Part shown: piece after piece, positions 1 through 11,130 of the stretch
How positions within the stretch are numbered: position 1 is the stretch's first letter
Layout: the number at the start of each line of letters is the position of its first letter
Origin: Rhytidiadelphus loreus
Lineage: Eukaryota > Streptophyta > Bryopsida > Hypnales > Hylocomiaceae
Assembly (NCBI GenBank): GCA_947034895.1
Contig: OX344763.1
Span: 2,048,501 to 2,112,500 of the forward strand
Length of the DNA stretch: 64,000 bases
Direction of reading: 5' to 3'
Notes under the pieces: generated by a model
Database searches by the model: none
Told to the model about the DNA's origin: nothing
The model's input: only the letters and a program-made list of their open reading frames with translations
Position numbers and translations under genes: made by a program

Positions 1-1750
1 ACACCATTCCGAATTTCCAACTTACAGAGTGGAAAATGTATATTTTGAAAGAATTTTATTCACAAAAAGTTATAGAAATTAGAAATGGTCAAAGATGGGA
101 ATTTGGCACAAGTGAGACGATAAGGTGGATGAAGGTAATTTGAGTATGATTAGAAAGGGAGAAAGCCCACATTTCTGGTTTCATGAAGTACAAACTCAAT
201 TTATAGGATTTATAGAATTTCAAAAATTAAAATTATCATAAAAATACAAGAAATAGTTGGAAATAGGTGTTAACTTTCCATTCAAGCTCTTTGCAAGCCA
301 AAATGGGTTTTGAGAAATTTGAGCATCTAAAATGAAGTATTAGATTTTGATTTTTCTTCTTCATTTTTTTAGTGAGATAAGGGAATCAAACAAACTTCCT
401 TGGAGTTTAATTTTAGAAAGATTCAATGACTAAAAAAAAATTATGCATTTTTTGTTTTGGGCAAGAGGAGTGTGGCATCATTTTGCTTTGAAAATTTGCA
501 TACTCTTTCTTAATCTAAACCCCTACTTAAATCTAAAGTCCCTAATTGATATTCTTTTTAAAGAAATTTTGAGTTTTGGATCTTGAAGACTTGACAAGGC
601 TACATTGTCCAAATTTTAGATAGTTTTGATTAAAATAATTTTGCTCCACTTTGCAAGCTTTTTTCTCACACATACATTGTCCCCATTTCCCAAAAAATAT
701 ATATGTGACCCTAATACTACTCAAGAATAAAATCCAATGGTTAGAAACTCTAAATAATGATTGACATTTGATTAATAGGCCTTTTTAGAGAAAATCAAGT
801 TTTGGCAATTTGGTGAATAATTGCCAATTTTTGACACATAGATCTTTAGATATTATAATATTGGTTGGGTTGTTATAGTTGTAAAAGTGGCATTGGTTGC
901 ATTTATTCATAAATCCTCACTATTTGCTTTGAAATTCAAGTTTATTATCTATAGATGCTAGAATTGTATGAAAATAAGATCTAATACATGCTACATTGTG
1001 GTTTTGGTGGTCATGTTGTTAATATAGTGAGAAAGTCTTTAACAAAGAAATATCTATTTTTTTCAATTTATAAAATTTTGAACTAAAACAAAAAATATTG
1101 AATAATTTGAAATATTTTTTCATCGAGACTTATAGAATAAGATCAATCTAGAAAGAGACATGGATTGCGCCATCATAGTTAATGTGTTGTGGCAACTTAG
1201 GTCTTATTAGTCTATAGACTCTATTTTATATAGTTTGGTGTTTATTTTTTATTTGTTTGTCTTTTGGAACATTGTTTTTATTAAAATGAGAAAATTCTTT
1301 GATAATCAAGGTGATGAAGTCTACTTTCTAAGCAAAATGGGATAGCAAAACACTAAGGACAAATACCAAAACAAGATAAAAAAATAGTATGTAGAAGTTA
1401 TGAATTGCTTAAAATATAGAAAATGAGAAGAATTGATGTTAGAAATCATGTATTTATAGTAAACAAGGTTTCCGTTGCCAACATAAAAAGCATTTCAATT
1501 TTAATCTCATTTTTTGAAATTGAGTTGTCAAAAAAAGTTGAATTGATTTGAACGATCAATTGATCAAGATAGAATAGAGTCATAAAAATAAACTGAATTG
1601 ATCTAATTTCCCCAAATAGTAAATTCTTTAAAGACTTTTGTATAGTGTTCATCGCTATCCACTATCTACTATCAATGGAGGGATGCCATCTTTAGATTGC
1701 ATGGATCAAATCATTGCTTTTGATATGCCAAATGGATAGACATCTTGACA
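1..1750. other. AT-rich intergenic DNA, no gene seen
   Basis: Only short, low-complexity open frames occur here, and none resembles a known domain. There are many A/T runs and no recognisable terminal inverted repeat pair. I see nothing to annotate except the approach to the NB-ARC remnant that begins near 1760 on the minus strand. Confidence 0.6.
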
Positions 1751-1753
1751 AAA

Positions 1754-1810
1754 AAATTTGGAACACCTTGACACCTTGCATCATTCAATCCGTCAAGGTG
1801 TTCCAAATTT
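1754..1810. repeat. Perfect 19-bp hairpin
   Basis: The arm at 1754-1772 (AAATTTGGAACACCTTGAC) is the exact reverse complement of 1792-1810, with a 19-nt spacer. It lies at the C-terminal edge of the NB-ARC remnant. The arms show no mismatches, so it is either young or under constraint. It could be a local inverted duplication or the seed of a small-RNA hairpin; the sequence does not decide. Confidence 0.75.
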
Positions 1811-2575
1811 CTTCATCACCATCCAAATTCCTCCTCTTGCCATCCTTTGTAGTGCTCGTTTCCAATTTCGCAACCTCTCTTTATTACAGAGAAATGCACC
1901 CATATATCACTTTCAAACTCAAAGCCAAGCCATTGCAAGCTTCTACAACATGTTTGTGTAAGGCCACAAAGTTCGATGATAATGAAGCTACACCCCTACA
2001 AAGGTGAGAGGTGAAAAGTGTTGTTGCTACCTTTTCATGCAAGAATTCAACATCCAACCTTCCGTCAATGCCCATAACTGATTTTATGGTACTCCATTGG
2101 CGTGTTGTGATAATAATTGTGGTACCTTCACTAGCTAGAACAGTGTCAGGAGGTACTATATCATGCACTTGAGACTCATCTTTGATATGATCCAATATCA
2201 GAAGAACCTTCTTTTGAATGAGGAGTTTCTTCATCATCTCTTGGGCATCTCCAAAATTCTTGGGTTTCTAATCATGTCCAAGTTTTGATAATATCTCACA
2301 CAATATTCCATACGATAGTTCTTGCATTCTACAATAAAGTATGATGTATGGTAATTATGAGGAATTCACTATTTCGTCATCAAGTAGTGCCTTTGCTAGT
2401 ATGGTCTTGCCAATTTCACCTATGCCAACGATGCCTACATAATTTAGTTTCAAAAGCCCTTTGACTTTAGACAATTGATGGTCTAAATCAATTGGAATTT
2501 CTTTTAGGAGAACAATTTGTTCATCTACTTGTGCAAATACAAAAGGTATATTCTAAAAATCATTATCTTATAAAA
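1760..2575 (-). pseudogene. NB-ARC (NLR immune receptor) pseudogene fragment
   Basis: Reading the minus strand from about 2575, one frame gives an NB-ARC core. It has the P-loop GIVGIGEIGKTIL (about 2436-2398), the kinase-2/Walker B motif KKVLLILDHI, the RNBS-B motif TTIIITTR and a GLPLA-like motif CNGLALSLKV. In plant NLRs this domain binds ADP/ATP and switches the receptor on. The frame has two in-frame stops: TAA at 2355-2357, after the P-loop block, and TAG at 2268-2270. After about 1890 the similarity (AFLCNKERLRNWKRAL, an ARC2-like segment) continues in another frame. No leucine-rich repeats were found. The gene is therefore broken. The kinase and helical fragments beside it suggest debris of a bryophyte kinase-NBS-type locus, which is inference. 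Confidence 0.8.
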
Positions 2576-3329
2576 TTATTAAACTACACTCAAACAACAT
2601 CTATTGTTGAGACTTAGAAATTTGGATCAAGTTGATGGTGGAGACTTGAATGGTTTGGAGGTTACAATGATTTCAAAACACCGCAATTAATCCAAAAAAA
2701 TAGGTAAAGGAGGTTATAGAGATGTGTACTAATTGAATTGGTTGGGCCTTGTTTGTACCACTAAAAATTGAATGGAAATTCTGAATATCTCTTGAATTCT
2801 TGAAAAGCAATTGAGATCTTGGTAGGCTTGAGCCATTCAAATCTCATTCAATTTATTGGTTGTGGGACGACCAAAAATGTTGATGAAAATCTTGAAGAAG
2901 ATGAAACTAGTGAGATGTATTTTGTAATGGAATTGATAGATTCAAATTTGTCTATTATATTGAAGAAAGCAAAAAGACCTTTATCCTATCTTGTTGCACT
3001 TGACATCATGCACCAAATTGCAAAGTGTATGTATTACCTTCATGACATACAAGTGGCTCATCTTGATTTGAAACATGATAATGTCTTGTCTACTTTAATA
3101 CCTATAGAGGATTTGGAACCTTGTCGCATATTCAAGGTTATGGATTATGGAACTTCTCAATTGGATGTTTATAGCAATCCAGAGCCATCAAAATTTACAA
3201 TTGGAATTCTAGGATATATAGCCCCTGAAATGATTGAAGAAAATAAAACTCCAAGGTATCCATTTCAAACTAATGTGTGGTCATTTGCTATGATGTGTTC
3301 AGATGTTCAGATTCTATTTGGAAAGGTTC

Positions 3330-4259
3330 CACTAGAAGAAAAACACGTCCAACACAACCAACTACTATGCAACTAGTGCCCTATGCAACTGTTATGCAAC
3401 TAGTTTCCTCTCTATTTGCACCAAATCTAATGTAGTTGTTTTGTGTCATTGTTTTACAACATTCATTCATTGTTTTAGTTGCAAAGTAGTCATTTTGTAG
3501 TTGCAAAAAAAGACTAGGAAAGAACTAGTGTCCTATGCAACTATTATGCAACTATAAAATGACCATAGTTGTTTCTTAGTTGCACTCTAGTTGTTTCCTA
3601 GTTGCTTTCAAAGTTCATTCCCATTCGTGTTATATCAATTGACCCATATCAATTGTAAAGAGTACCATTAGATTGAACATATAAGACTTGTAAGTTGTTA
3701 TAGTCTTATGTAATGAATTCTTTTGATAGAATTCTAAGATTTCTATAATTTGTGGGTTTCTACAATTTGTAGATTTTGTATATTAGAATTTAAAAAATAA
3801 TTAAAATTCAAGAAATTTTATAATCTAGGAAATTGAATTTTGAAATCTAGGAAGAAGGTAGATCTGAAATTTTGAAATCTAGGAAGAGGGTAGATTTGAA
3901 ATTTTGAAATCTAGAAAAAGGTAGATTTGAAATTCAAAAATCTAAGAAAAAGGTAGTTCTGAAATTCTAAAATCTAGAAAGGAGGTAGATCTGAAAATTT
4001 GAAATCTACAAATCATTGAGATTTATATTTTAAAATTTACAAATCTACAAGTTGCAAGCAAGTTGCAAACAAGTTGCACACAAGGATGAAGTTCTTTGTA
4101 TGGTGTCGAATGACAAAAAACCTTGCAACTAGACTGCAACTAATGCGACTTGTCCACTGCAACTACGGACTCTACATTGTCACCTAGTTGCAAACGTCCT
4201 ATGCAACTACAAAATGAGTTGCATACTGTAGTTGCAAAACCCCTCATTTTCGTATAGAA
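3330..4259 (+). mobile_element. Non-autonomous CACTA transposon, copy A
   Basis: The element starts CACTAGAAGAAAAACACG and ends in a decayed terminus (CATTTTCGTATAGAA). It is flanked by the 3-bp direct repeat TTC (3327-3329 and 4260-4262), the target-duplication size of CACTA elements. It encodes no transposase. Both subterminal regions are packed with GCAACTA motifs in both orientations, as in CACTA transposase-binding arrays, and an AT-rich 32-bp minisatellite sits inside. It is nearly identical to copy B at 33376-34294 but in the opposite orientation. It inserted into the kinase reading frame. Confidence 0.9.
3838..4010. repeat. 32-bp minisatellite inside CACTA copy A
   Basis: There are about five diverged tandem units of roughly 32 bp, each containing a GAAATCTAG ... 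GGTAGAT core. The matching array in copy B lies at about 33620-33790. Confidence 0.75.
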
Positions 4260-4794
4260 TTCTATACTTTGATTTGAAACTTGAAGTTTTTTTTATCAAA
4301 TGAAAGGTGCATTTGGCCCTAACTTATGACTATACCTCCCCACTAATTGTGAAGGATTTACAATCTTAATCCAAGAATGTTGATCTCAAGATCCTCTTCA
4401 TTGACCAACAATTTCCAAAATTTAAAATTGGATTAGCAATTTAAAGAGGTTTATTTTGAAGGGAGAATCTTGTGTGCCTTAAGAGATTCCAAGTTCATTA
4501 TAAACCATGTCCCAAGTATATGAAATTGCCTAACTAAAAAACTCATTTAGTGAAGTTTGATTTATATAATTCTCTTTAGTACTTTGTATTGTTGCATTAT
4601 TTCATAATCCTTTGAGATTTTTCCCCAAAAGTACAAGTTTAAGCTTCCTCTTTAGTTCTTGTCCATCTTCAAAGACCTGTTCATAGGTAATTGCATCAAA
4701 CTAAATAGATAACATATTGTTTGATTAGTTTAGATGGTGGAATAAGTACATGTCTCTTGATGTATCATAACAACACTTCAGATCTAAAAGCAAC

Positions 4795-5160
4795 TCACGG
4801 AAAGTCTCTTTGTTTTGGAATTGAAATACAATTGAATGACACCATTGTTTTTGCATCAATGCAATTTTTTCTCACAATCTCTATTTTCTTTTGAAGATAA
4901 CACAACTCTTCAAAAATAGATTGGAACTTGAGATCCTCAATAGCACTTGACAACATTTTGTTGAACCCCTTCATGGCTAGTATGAGTTTGCCAAAAAGAT
5001 GTACACATTGATTTTTTTTCAAGACTTTCTTCTTTGAAGGTGATTCCATAGTCTTCAAGCATTTCTCAAGACTTAGTATAACATTGCATAGTCTTTTACA
5101 ATGCTCCCTTTGCACTTGTAGGAAATCCTTGTCTTTCCTATACAATATTTGATATCTTCT
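4795..5160 (-). pseudogene. Helical N-terminal domain fragment of a plant kinase/NLR-like protein
   Basis: The minus strand encodes about 116 residues rich in Leu, Lys and Cys with regular heptad-like spacing (for example REHCKRLCNVILSLEKCL and LCYLQKKIEIVRKNC). This resembles the four-helix bundle found before the kinase domain of many bryophyte TKL proteins and is loosely HeLo-like. No downstream kinase exon follows on this strand, and the kinase remnant nearby is on the opposite strand. I read it as a detached 5' fragment of a decayed gene. Similarity is by pattern only. Confidence 0.4.
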
Positions 5161-7500
5161 ATCAATGAGATATTTTGATGGGATGTGAAAAGAGGAGGCT
5201 CTACAAACTAAACATTATTGAACACCATGTAGTAAAACAATGGTTTATTTATTGAAGTTAGAATACATATTCTTATTTCAATCCTATATATAAATGCTTA
5301 ATACAAAAATCCTTATAGAGCTCAAAGTACATAGAAATCCAATAGAAAACTATACAAGGAACAATGTAATTTGAAAAACATTGTATTCTAACAAGCCTTT
5401 TTCAATCACTAACACTCACTAAATAACATGTATACTCACCAGGTCAACCATGCAAAACCCATGTATTTCCAAAAGGTTGCCATTGCAACAAAGTTGACCA
5501 TCCACATCAAAAAGTATGCCATTGCATTGACCAAATGGAAGTAAATAATGAAATTCTACAATAGCTTCAAAATAAAACGGTAGTAAAAAAATAACATCTA
5601 AATCCATAAAATTAGCAAGGTCCTAAGAAGATTTCTATTAATTAACATACAAAAAATTATCTCATAAATAGAATTGTATCAAATCTATTGAGCAATTCCT
5701 ATACAAATTGAATATCATACAATAGCATTAAAGTTATAAGATACTACACCCTAAACCCAATAATTGGAGGAAAAAGGCATAATTGGCTTAGAATTATAAT
5801 TTATGGATATTGCAAGAACAATTTCATTATAAAAATTACATTGTAACAACAGTATAGAGAACCGATTATAGAATATTGATTTTGACTCTTAGAATTCAAA
5901 CTATGTACTAAAATATGGTAAAACATACACAAGTAGATTGATCATTCCACAATGAAATTATCTTTAAACATTTGAATGACATTGAAAAGAAATGTTATTA
6001 TACTCAAATACAACACCATACAATTCAAATATTTGACAATCGTGTTTCATTTCAAACATGATGAAGGCAAAGTGATGTTCATTCTCTAGAGCATATTGAT
6101 TATGCCACAAAGCTTATTTGTGCAATTTTAGGTGTAGTTACCTTAGGATTCTTCAACAAACCCACAAACAACATTTCAAGAATAGGACACTTTTAATATC
6201 TAGTCATTCCAACTTCAATAACTATTTTGACAAGAGTTTATATAACATAAGTAAAATTGGGTTCGATGCCACTTCTATTTGTCATTCATGGAAAATCTAA
6301 TTAAAAATCAATGGAAGTGTGCAAGTCATTTACATGCTATATCACTCCTTATAGGGACACTCTTAGCACCTCCTATCTAACACAATCATCTTCACCAAAT
6401 ATCTTATGAGCAAATTACTTAATTAGACTAACAAGTGTGATAAAAAAAATAGTCAAGTGAAAGGAATTTCAGAAATACAATTCTACTATATATACTTAGA
6501 TGCATCAACATCAAGGTCTTCAAAACAATAATTATAATATTAGTACAATAAATATACCTTGAGCCATGAACAAATGCCTAAATTCAAAGCCAAATTACAA
6601 ATGAAATTAGTTTGCACCAAAAAAAACAAGAAAGAAAAGTTTGGATGAACACACTTGTAACAATTACTAAACCAAAGGAGCTACAAATTCATTAGTTACA
6701 TTGTAACAATTAATTAATTAAACATGATCAAGAAATTTTACTCATAGCGGAAACTAGTGCTTGTTACAATGTTGAACTCTATTATCTAGTTCCATTTGTA
6801 ATAACTCACGACACAACTTGTACACAAGCATTTGAAAAAACAAAATTTTAAATTTCCAAAAAAATGCAAGATAAAAACATAGTACCTTAAGAAGAACTCA
6901 AACTCAAACTAATCAATATTGTCATACAAAGTAATGATCAACATTGGACCATTACTATTTTTTTTTCAATAGAATATAAGCACCCAAAAGTGACTCTAAA
7001 GTGATTATTGTAAACAAAATGATATGACATTTTAATTTCAACACAACAAATCAAGGTGGAAATTAATGTCAAACCTAGTGGCAATATTTGGAGAGTATAC
7101 ACTAAGATTTAAAATGCATTGGTAGCTCATATCAATCGATATGAACAAAAAATAAACAAGTTTTTCACGTGGTACATGTAGATATAAGTTGCAATTGGTT
7201 GCATCTGTGTTATCTACCATGCTCAACACTCACTACCTGCAATCTCACAAACATCCAATCAATGAATTGCACAATGCAATTTCAAATGCAATGCCATATT
7301 TTTTTTGTAAAAATACAAAGTACAATACTTTACATAGAGTTTTTGAGGCGGACATATCTTACCTTGTAATGAAAAGGTTTTCAATCGCAGACCACATCAA
7401 AGAACACATGGCATGTAGGCCTTGCTTGTAATTGATAAACTTTTTAAAACACCTTCCTTTTTGACAAATAATTTGCTGAAGAAAAAGAAAAAGTACTTCA
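5161..7500. other. AT-rich intergenic DNA, no gene seen
   Basis: The stretch is long and AT-rich with scattered short frames of biased composition. No domain, RNA gene or terminal inverted repeat pair was recognised. Confidence 0.55.
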
Positions 7501-9240
7501 AGGGAGTATTCCACCACGGACCCCCATTTCTCAAAAGCGTTCCTTCAAATGGATGTACACTTTTGGATGAAAAAATGATTTTTTTTCATGTTTCATCCAA
7601 ATCCAGGGGTGGTCAATTGTTGACACCTGCTTTCTGAAACACCCAAAATAAATAAAATAAGAAGCCCCACTTTCTCTACCATTTCCAAGTTTTCTCGTCC
7701 CTGCAACATTGCAACCATTCATTTGTTGAGCCAAATTCTTGCACCAATTTGCAACTGACCACTGCATGGGACTCAGTGTGAGACATACTCGGTAAATCAG
7801 CATATTCCACCAGCCCTCTACAGAACAATAAAACACGGAGGTAACGAATTCCAAATCAAGTATGGCCCCTGGAGCTGCTGTGCAACTGCAAGCAGAGGGC
7901 AGCAGAAAGCTACTAAACCTAATTGCTAAACCCTCACCCACAAGCGATCGCTACAGATTCTCAAACGGCAAGGGCCAGACATGAGAGCCTAACGAAACGA
8001 GGAACAGCGACAACCAAATCGCTGCTTACAAGATGCAAAAATCACTCTCGCAGTATCCCAAAACGACACCCTAAGACGAGTTTGAAATGCTAGACACAGG
8101 GCTATCCAAGCCCAAGAACAGACTCAGACTCACACTTGAACGAAGACAGAACACACTTGAACTCAATACCTTACTGCCGTGAGGATCCAAGAGCAACAGG
8201 AGTGATCTCTCTCGCTTGCAAGACAACTCCAGCGACGAAACGATGCAGCAAAGGAAAACTCCACAGGCAAGAACAACATCATGATGCATGCATGAGAGCA
8301 GTGTGCCTCGTCGTGTCCTCGTGTGCGTTAGCTCATCCTAGGACGTAGCTGCGGAAACGCCATAGCTCGAGAACTGCCCACAAGCAGATGCAAAACAGAT
8401 CCAAAACAGATGCAGAGGGGCAAGAGTAATAAGTTTAGAAAAGTTGGGTAGGCTGAGGTCTGGGGGAGACGATGAAAGGCCGACCGGGAGCGCGGGCCGA
8501 GGGTGGGGCAGCTGTAGCAGGAGTGGCAATAATGGACTGGAGGTGAAGAAGAATATTACTAATATTGTATGTCGATGGCGTGAGGGAAATGGAGGGATCT
8601 GTTTCCTGTTGCTTGGGATCCGTGTGCGCAGGACTGAAACTTAACTAATCTGATCTTGCGGTTTTCCCAACGCGGGGGAAAACGCAGGAACTGATTTCTT
8701 CCTCCGGTCCACAGTTTCGTTGAAACCTTTGTAACTTACACCATATTTTCGGAAACCCCGGTACAGTACTGTCTCTATGGTAAGCGGTGATACTGACCAA
8801 ATCTCGCAGATCCCGCATGTTTTGTCATTTTGCAAATCAATGACAACATTCAAGATGTTCACACGGACACCCCCGCCCCCACTTGAATCCAAATTCAGTA
8901 CCCATTCCCACATCGAAGTTCGACTGGAACGCACATCTGAGGAAGAATTTGGTATAATTGATCATTTGGAAGATTGATCACATGAGAAAATTACTTCTGT
9001 CGACAAACCAAGCTGCGTGTCCACTGCTTTTGTGGTGCAGTTTAACACAATCCTGTTTCATCCACCTCGATTTTCACCCATCCGCCTGTACACTCTGTAT
9101 ATGAACCTCTGGTTCGCTCTTGTTAATACCATTATGATTTCAGGCGATATTATGCGTATGAGTGATATGCTTTCTTGTCTGATGAGATTGTATGAGAGTT
9201 GATTATTTTTTTGTCTTTGTGTTCTGTCAGTCTTCATTCT
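7500..9240. other. GC-richer island resembling a promoter/5' leader; no recognisable protein
   Basis: Base composition rises here above the surrounding AT-rich DNA, as it does at the three real genes. On the minus strand, 8530 to 7640 has leader-like features: CT-rich tracts, a GAGGGTTTAGCAATTAGGTTT stretch typical of plant 5' leaders, and candidate splice donors such as GTAAG|GTATTG. Open frames on both strands (7531-7941 and 8641-8934 on minus, 8777-8977 on plus) match no family I know. It could be a non-coding transcript, or the orphaned 5' end of a gene whose coding exons are lost. Confidence 0.35.
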
Positions 9241-9342
9241 TCATGCTTCAGCAAGAGAGACATGCAAAGCCTTGGCACCTCGCTCGGCACTGATATTCTC
9301 AGCCCTCTTCAACAATTATGTCCTGGTCAACCTAGGTTGTCG

Positions 9343-9683
9343 CATTAGAGAAAATGTGGACTCTCCAGAGGGCCGCTAAGAAGTGCCGGAAGGGACCCTG
9401 GTTTCCTTTTATTTTGCATTGGCAAGAGTTTTTCCCCTATTGCTGTGGTGCACAAGTGTCATCCCTGTACTAGTGCAGCCAAATGTCAGAGCTTTGGTTC
9501 TCGTGCACTTGTGATTCATTGGAGAAGGAAATAAGAAAGTGATAGTCCTTCACGAAGTTCACACAAGCTGACACAGCATCTCTGACAGAGATGCCGTCCT
9601 TTTCTTAGCTCGGTAGGACTCCCGAAATACACTGGTTTGTCAAACCCTAGCGGCCTTCTGGAGAGTCCAGATTTTCTCTAATG
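9343..9683. mobile_element. Small TIR element with about 37-bp inverted ends
   Basis: The left end CATTAGAGAAAATGTGGAC, continuing CTCTCCAGAGGGCCGCTA, is matched by the reverse complement of the right end with about two mismatches. The element is 341 bp and has no coding capacity. No clear target duplication is visible (TCG on the left, GTG on the right). The CATTAGA start recalls the CACTA-type and MITE ends elsewhere in the window. Confidence 0.75.
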
Positions 9684-9764
9684 GTGATGGTGAAAATTGC
9701 ACTTGGTATCTCGTGTCAGTATTGACTCTTCTTATCATCTTGATAAATTTATGAAATCTCGTTG

Positions 9765-10165
9765 TAAGGTAGTGTGCTCACAAATCGTCACTTTAAGGGC
9801 TGATTCGCCTTTTTCACAGGTTTCCAGGGACAAAATGATTTTTAGATCATTTTTCAGAGAAAGAAAAATAGATGCGGAATCCAACACTAGTTTCATATTT
9901 TTTCAAGCATTTTTGAATTACTTATAAATTTTCAAAGATCCAAGTTATAGGAAATTTTGTGATCATAGGTGTCCCAAAATTTGTCCCCTTGTGACTTATA
10001 AAGAAATGTGCAGAAATCACAGCCAATGATTGGCTCTTACAATAAAAAATAAAAAATTATTCTTGAATTTATTAATAGAGCAAAGAGGTCCATTCAAGGA
10101 TCCATTCTACAGCTACCTACAGGACGATTTGAAGAAGAGGGGTGGTTTATGAGCACACTACCTTA
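9765..10165. mobile_element. TAAGGTAG-ended MITE, copy 1
   Basis: The inverted ends are TAAGGTAGTGTGCTCA on the left and its reverse complement (TGAGCACACTACCTTA with a short offset) on the right. The interior aligns along its length with 56708-57113, a diverged copy with the same ends. It is non-coding. The target duplication is unclear. Confidence 0.75.
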
Positions 10166-10839
10166 CCTGAAATTTTAGATTAACTATCTCGCACTTAAGA
10201 TTAAAACATGTTTCAATTCCATTTAGAACTAATAATGAATTCAGTTTTCTTCCATCTTTTATGCACCTTTATTTAAGAATTTTCTAATGAATGCAAAATC
10301 AATTTTAGTTTTCGTGAATTTTTTTCTTAATTTTTGAACTCAATTCCTTACTATACAGATTTATTCCTTAGAAATTTATAACTCATAAAAATTCACCTCA
10401 TCAAATTTTTGAAAAAATATCCACACATTCTTGTAATACTCTGATGCAAGATAACACAGTTGAATATGCCGTATGTTTTTCAATTTTTCCCCATTGTGGA
10501 TCTTTGCACTTGAAACGACACTTTCGGAGTGTTTTTCATGTTTATTAATCTTGATTTCAATGTGGAAATTGATAGCTTTTGCTCTAATTGGGAATTAAGA
10601 ATGATTTTTGCCCCTTAAGTGATAATTGTTGAGAAAAATAATTGGTTGCTTTGAACATTGTGGAAATAATGATATGTATGCCTAGATTCCTTGATAGCCA
10701 TCGGAGTTCCCAAAGCTCCTCAAAAGCATCCTTCAAGGATGAAGATGAAGATCTTGTGAGTTACTCTCTCCATCCCACTAAAAAACTACAAATCAGAAAT
10801 AGTGCATGTACCACTAGATGACCACTAAATTTTTAAAAT

Positions 10840-11130
10840 ATTATTTCTTGTAGAAAATCTTTTTTGTCTATAAGGAAATATTTGATTAATTTTATTTGGA
10901 TCACTGATGAGAAAGTTATGGACAATCTTAGATTTGGGGCAATCTAAGCATCTTCTTGAAAAAATAACTTATAGGATCCATTTTTGAGACTTGAGAGCAA
11001 TTCTCACAATTTTTCAAAAAAGAGAGTTTGTCACAGTTTAGTTAGCTTGCTAGAACAATCTCGACATTAGGATTACTGATTTTTCAATTCCATATTAGAG
11101 TTGTTTACTTCCTTCAGTCTCGTACCTACT
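10840..11130 (+). repeat. Dispersed repeat D1, copy 1
   Basis: Shared blocks such as TATGGACAATCTTA, AGCATCTTCTTGAAAAA and TCAATTCCAT align in the same order with 23440-23960 and 62855-63370. The copies are strongly diverged and no coding potential is visible. The class of the element is unknown, and the borders are approximate. Confidence 0.65.

Larger units (their letters stand above)
2690..4430 (+). pseudogene. TKL-like protein kinase pseudogene, split by a CACTA element
   Basis: A glycine-rich loop (IGKGGYRDVY) is visible at 2700-2730. It is followed by stops and a frame change into an open stretch from 2819. That stretch has a kinase core: GLSHSNLIQFIGCG, a catalytic loop HLDLKHDN (HLD instead of the usual HRD), VMDYG in place of DFG, and GYIAPEM in place of APE. 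The open frame runs into a transposon at 3330 and stops at 3376, so its last 15 or so residues are transposon-encoded. Beyond the element (from about 4297) subdomain XI resumes as QMKGAFGPNL and LPTNCEGFTILIQEC. There TGA codons stand where Trp and Arg are expected. The sequence resembles cytoplasmic plant TKL/RLCK kinases. It is clearly non-functional as a full kinase. Confidence 0.8.
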
